Source of the DNA: Rhodobiaceae bacterium | GTDB taxonomy: Bacteria; Pseudomonadota; Alphaproteobacteria; Parvibaculales; Parvibaculaceae | Length of the DNA stretch: 64,000 bases | Direction: 5' to 3' | NCBI GenBank assembly: GCA_021404525.1 | Contig: JAAWWE010000008.1 | Span: 1-64,000 of the forward strand | Shown: in pieces, positions 59,498 to 64,000 of the stretch | Layout of the letters: each line of letters begins with the position of its first letter | Position numbering within the stretch: the first letter of the stretch is position 1 | Translations under genes and position numbers: made by a program | The notes under the pieces: generated by a model | What the model was told of the DNA's origin: nothing | Database searches by the model: none | What the model saw: only the letters and a program-made list of their open reading frames with translations

Positions 59498-62179
59498 CTA
59501 TTGCATCGCCAAACCGGGTGGCGTCCATATACCATCGCTGTTTGCATCGACATAGATCGGGTTGGTAAACGCATAGGGCCTAAAATCAGGATAGACGACT
59601 GCGTAGTCCTCGCCAGGGTCACCGGATACCTCTACAGTGACATAGCTATCTTTTTCAAACCCAAGTTTGAACGCGACAACTTCGCCGTTGGCAACAGGAA
59701 AGTTTCGAAGAGCTTTCCCATTGACGCTAATGGTAAGCGTCGATGCATCAATCCACGGCGCTGACGAAACCCGGACGGTGAGCTCTGCGCTTGCTGCAGC
59801 AACAGTTTCGCCAAGACCCTTGTCATCAAGTGTGACTTCAAGCATAGGCCCTGTCGTGCCATAGACACGCCCCTGCTGCACAGCGGACACAAAGGTTTCT
59901 TCATCGAACCCTTCAATCGTATCTTCTTCCACTGCAATCATGTTGCGCGGCAGGCCGACCTGCTGCGACGCCGTGTGGGAGTCACTATTGGCGGTCGCTA
60001 CAATCTTCTCACCTTGCGACACGAGCGAGAGCCAATCACGGCGCAGGGCAATCTCGGACTCTCGAGAAATTCCGTTCATCACTTCCATGGCATCAAAGTC
60101 AACATCACGCAGCCCTGTGACCGGGTCTGCATCAATCAGACGACGGTTGCCATCACTACTCAGCGGCTCTCCCGCATTGTAGGACCGCCCAATTCCCATG
60201 TGATCGAGATAGGCTGCTCGATCTCCCGTCCAGTCTTCGTTCCAAGCCTCACTTCCAGGTGCAAACCGGTCATCCCAACGCGCATGATTAAGCTGAATGA
60301 GGGAATCCGAACGACGCGCTTTTAGATCGGCAATCACTTCCCGCCACCGACGGTTTTCGTTGGCGAACGCACCGCGCCGGAATGCGAGAGCTTGCGCGTC
60401 AACCGGAAACGCATTCGCATGACCCAGCGTGTAGGGAGTCCGATCACTCCCGACTTCTCCCGTAATTTCCGTGCCGGCGATGGTCGCAACAAACTCACCC
60501 ACGCCAAGCCGGTCAATTGTCGGTTGAAAATCAAATACGGTTTCATGCTCTGTGGCCACCAGAACTTCCGCGCCTTCAGCAAGATAAGTCGCTACCCGCT
60601 TGGCCCTCGGCATCACCGTATCGAAGCTCGGGCCCGAATGAACGTGAAAGTCCGCAGAGAGAAATCCCGGCGTCTCTACGACAATACTCGGCGTAGCAAT
60701 ATCAATAACCGTATCGTTCCCTGCCTCAACAGACACCTCAGTCTTCTCGAGGGAATATTCAGGCCCCCGTGTTGCATAGACCTCATATTTGCCAGGCGGC
60801 AGCAGTGCAAAACGAGGGTCTCTCTCAGTCCCCATCAGGAATATCTGATTTACACCGGTGAGGCGGTAGGCGCCCTCATCGCGCAATTCAACAGCACCAA
60901 GCAAGTTACCCCCGAAAAGTGGGTCCGCTGTCCCGTCAAGGCCCTTGAATGTCAGGCGCATCGGAGATCCCTGCGGCAGCGCCACGCGCGACGGCGCATC
61001 CAGGTCCACCGTTTCTAGGGTCATATCGGACTCGCCGACCTGAAAAGGAACACTAAGTTCTCGCCCGCCTTTGGCCACCACGCGCAGTGTGTAAGCGCCG
61101 GTGGGTAGGTGAGCCGAGAAAGCCCCTCTTGCGTCAGCGCCCGTCTGAGTGAACGGCGTTCCATCCTTCAAGTCGATATGAACAACCGCTCCGGCTTCTG
61201 AGATACGTCCTGAGACCTTCGCCGCGTCGGCATAGATACGATCAGTAACGCCAGCCACATCCGCCCGCGGTGCCAGATGCATCACTTCTTCGAACGAAAT
61301 TTCATCGCCTGCCGCAAGGTCAGTAAATGGCACCTCAAGGAGCTGCAAAAGACCTATGTCCGATCCATCGCCCGAGACAAAGGGTTCGCTAATCGCAAGA
61401 AAAGACAGGGCTGAAAAATCTGCGAGCGCATAGAAGGGAAGATCAACAACAGTGCCGTCGGCATTTGAGCGTTTGGCGGACACCATCTGCCATCCATAGG
61501 CAATTGGCGCGTCAGCATCTGCTGGGCTTAAGGCAACAATCAAATCTGCCGTACGCGCAAAGGTCGCAATCTCCGTTGGCCCTCGCGTCACAAAACTCTC
61601 CTGCACAAATCCGTTCGACCGACGAGGGTCAATTGTGGATGCCACGAAAGGCACGAGCGAATGATAGTTGAAGAAGATACTGGTATAGAGCGCGACACTT
61701 GGCTCACCGTCGCGCTGGGTGAGACGCTTGGTAATAAAAAGCTTATCAGGCGCATCTGCATCCAACCGGTAACTCGTCTCGACGATCACGCCACCCTGCC
61801 CACCAAAACTGCGAATAACCGCAGATGTCGGGCCAACCTTTGCATCGACACGCTCAATATTGACCGGTGTATCTCGGGAGCTGTCGATGAGGTCCTGCGC
61901 GCCGACATAATGGTCGTCCGCCCGGTCGCAATAGCCAAGGTCGATGAGTGTGCCCCCACGTACCGACAGCTCGCTCTCATGAGCAATTCCGCTGATGACC
62001 GCACAAACCGACCCATTGCTGAGGATCCAATCTCCAATGCCACCCGCCGCATCCGGACCAGCCTGAACATACTGAGCTGCGTTTTCCGCAGTGACGCGTG
62101 TCGCAACGAGCTCACCCGCCAACGCAGGCGAGCTCAGCACCACCATCATGCCCAAAAGTACCCCTGCGAGACCTCGCAT
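59498..62179 (-). CDS. Secreted CehA/McbA-like PHP metallohydrolase
   Basis: An 893-residue protein with a signal peptide (LAGVLLGMMVVLSSPALAGE). Residues about 25-480 are beta-rich, with carboxypeptidase-regulatory-like repeats. From about 500 there is a PHP domain: FLSADFHVHSGPSFD, LVATEHETVFDF, ATIAGTEITGEV, LIQLNHAR and ATANSDSHT, with the His/Asp/Glu residues expected for metal ligands. Relatives hydrolyse phosphoesters or carbamates; the substrate is unknown here. I chose the ATG at 62179 over a TTG five codons upstream. First gene of the minus-strand group ending with the Old Yellow Enzyme. Confidence 0.85.
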   Translation of the reverse strand: MRGLAGVLLGMMVVLSSPALAGELVATRVTAENAAQYVQAGPDAAGGIGDWILSNGSVCAVISGIAHESELSVRGGTLIDLGYCDRADDHYVGAQDLIDSSRDTPVNIERVDAKVGPTSAVIRSFGGQGGVIVETSYRLDADAPDKLFITKRLTQRDGEPSVALYTSIFFNYHSLVPFVASTIDPRRSNGFVQESFVTRGPTEIATFARTADLIVALSPADADAPIAYGWQMVSAKRSNADGTVVDLPFYALADFSALSFLAISEPFVSGDGSDIGLLQLLEVPFTDLAAGDEISFEEVMHLAPRADVAGVTDRIYADAAKVSGRISEAGAVVHIDLKDGTPFTQTGADARGAFSAHLPTGAYTLRVVAKGGRELSVPFQVGESDMTLETVDLDAPSRVALPQGSPMRLTFKGLDGTADPLFGGNLLGAVELRDEGAYRLTGVNQIFLMGTERDPRFALLPPGKYEVYATRGPEYSLEKTEVSVEAGNDTVIDIATPSIVVETPGFLSADFHVHSGPSFDTVMPRAKRVATYLAEGAEVLVATEHETVFDFQPTIDRLGVGEFVATIAGTEITGEVGSDRTPYTLGHANAFPVDAQALAFRRGAFANENRRWREVIADLKARRSDSLIQLNHARWDDRFAPGSEAWNEDWTGDRAAYLDHMGIGRSYNAGEPLSSDGNRRLIDADPVTGLRDVDFDAMEVMNGISRESEIALRRDWLSLVSQGEKIVATANSDSHTASQQVGLPRNMIAVEEDTIEGFDEETFVSAVQQGRVYGTTGPMLEVTLDDKGLGETVAAASAELTVRVSSAPWIDASTLTISVNGKALRNFPVANGEVVAFKLGFEKDSYVTVEVSGDPGEDYAVVYPDFRPYAFTNPIYVDANSDGIWTPPGLAMQ

Positions 62180-62263
62180 CAAACGCTCCCCCAAAATCAG
62201 AATCCACCAACTTTTATTGGGAGCACGCTAACACAAGGAACTTTTGCGGGCATACCAAAACAA

Positions 62264-62290
62264 GAAAGGGCGCCCCGAAAGGCGCCCCTT
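62264..62290 (-). terminator. Terminator after the ferredoxin gene
   Basis: GGGCGCC (62268-62274) and GGCGCCC (62281-62287) with CCGAAA loop; on the minus strand followed by TTTCTTGTTTT. It separates the ferredoxin unit from the PHP gene. Confidence 0.7.
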
Positions 62291-62313
62291 AACACAATAT
62301 CGATCAACAACAG

Positions 62314-62622
62314 TCAGGCTGCGTCAGGAAGACTCAACGTGAGCCCGTTGAGCTCTTCAGAAAAGATCAGCTGACAGGACAGCCGTTCATCCTCACCCGC
62401 CAGATGCTCATCCAACCGGTCAAGCTCTTCATCGTGGGGTTCGTGCAACTTGCCTTGCCATTCCGGTGCAACACGCACGCGGCATTCACCACACACGCTG
62501 GCGCCGCCACACTCGGCGCCAAGCTTTACTCCATGGGCGCGGACAATTTCCATCACCCGCCATCCTTCAACAGCGTCGAGCTCGTGGGCGACGCCGTCGC
62601 GATCTGCAACGACAATCTTCAT
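62314..62622 (-). CDS. [2Fe-2S] ferredoxin, adrenodoxin type
   Basis: A 102-residue ferredoxin with the cluster ligands in AECGGASVCGECRV and a fourth Cys in RLSCQL, and family features VEGWRVMEIVRAHGV and acidic LHEPHDEELDRLDEHLAG. The ATG at 62622 has AAGGTGAG about 5 bases upstream. It lies 36 bases after the ferredoxin reductase gene; the two probably form an electron-transfer pair for P450s, isoprenoid or Fe-S pathways. A terminator follows. Confidence 0.92.
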   Translation of the reverse strand: MKIVVADRDGVAHELDAVEGWRVMEIVRAHGVKLGAECGGASVCGECRVRVAPEWQGKLHEPHDEELDRLDEHLAGEDERLSCQLIFSEELNGLTLSLPDAA

Positions 62623-62658
62623 GTGACTCACCTTTTGGGGGGAGAAGTGAGAGAGGGT

Positions 62659-63963
<1,305 letters not shown>

Positions 63964-64000
63964 ATGACCAAGTGCGAGACGATGGCCGATGTCCGCCGGG
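63964..64000 (+). CDS. Start of a gene cut by the window edge
   Basis: ATG with CGGAG a few bases upstream, encoding MTKCETMADVRR and running off the end. Twelve residues do not allow identification. It is transcribed away from the ferredoxin reductase. Confidence 0.35.
   Translation, partial: MTKCETMADVRR

Overview
The window is one contiguous piece of an alphaproteobacterial chromosome. Four things support this. The flagellar gene set contains alphaproteobacterial specialities (fliX, flaF, flbT, a cckA kinase at the end of the flhB operon, DUF6468 and MotE-type proteins). The SOS boxes are of the GTTC-N7-GTTC type. There is an imuA/imuB/dnaE2 mutagenesis cassette. Candidate CtrA boxes (TTAA-N7-TTAA) and sigma-54 promoters sit in front of flagellar operons, as in Caulobacter. 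Genus cannot be read from the sequence; a free-living, motile, probably aquatic member of the Parvibaculum/Rhodobiaceae side of the class is a guess.

Layout. 0.3-1.5 kb: recA (minus) with its SOS box and terminator. 1.7-7.8 kb: minus-strand operon flgB-flgC-fliE-fliQ-fliR-flhB-cckA, with fliO-fliP divergent at 8.1-9.2 kb. 9.3-14.2 kb: minus-strand three-gene unit of two MotB-like proteins and a 1197-residue periplasmic repeat protein. 14.5-17.4 kb: minus-strand fliL-fliM-DUF6468-motE. 17.7-21.1 kb: plus-strand flgF-flgG-flgA-flgH, convergent with dksA. 21.9-24.6 kb: fliX divergent from flgI-flgJ-like-flbY/flgN-like. 24.7-28.6 kb: two tandem TPR-glycosyltransferase genes. 29-34.4 kb: flagellin island with the order flagellin, flaF-like, flagellin, flbT, flagellin, flaF. 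34.5-39.3 kb: minus-strand flgE-flgK-flgL.

The second half is not flagellar, apart from one chemoreceptor. 39.7-41.7 kb: MoxR ATPase and a VWA protein. 41.8-42.5 kb: cupin. 42.5-45.5 kb: MacAB-like ABC exporter with adaptor. 45.6-46.9 kb: MFS transporter. 46.9-53.4 kb: dnaE2, imuB and imuA, with two small lipoprotein genes on the opposite strand between imuB and imuA. 53.4-54.2 kb: methyltransferase. 54.5-56.9 kb: chemoreceptor with a C-terminal PilZ domain. 56.9-62.2 kb: minus-strand group of an Old Yellow Enzyme, a methyltransferase, an unrecognised protein and a CehA/McbA-like PHP protein. 62.3-63.7 kb: a [2Fe-2S] ferredoxin and a ferredoxin-NADP reductase. A gene start lies at the right edge.

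How it fits together. CckA is the kinase that feeds CtrA. Perfect CtrA-type boxes precede fliO-fliP/flgB and fliX/flgI. Sigma-54 type (GG-N10-GC) promoters precede flgF, flgI, the first flagellin and flgE. A palindrome GGCA-N5-TGCC, which resembles the Caulobacter FlbD/ftr element, recurs at these same control regions. Early export and rod genes, then hook, then flagellin genes would thus be controlled in an ordered cascade, with FlbT/FlaF acting on flagellin mRNA or protein and the TPR-glycosyltransferases as candidate flagellin-modifying enzymes. Separately, recA, imuB-dnaE2 and imuA each carry a perfect SOS box and form a LexA-controlled mutagenic repair set. The best candidates for something little described are the MotB-like pair with the giant periplasmic protein, and the interleaved flagellin/regulator island with its twin glycosyltransferases.
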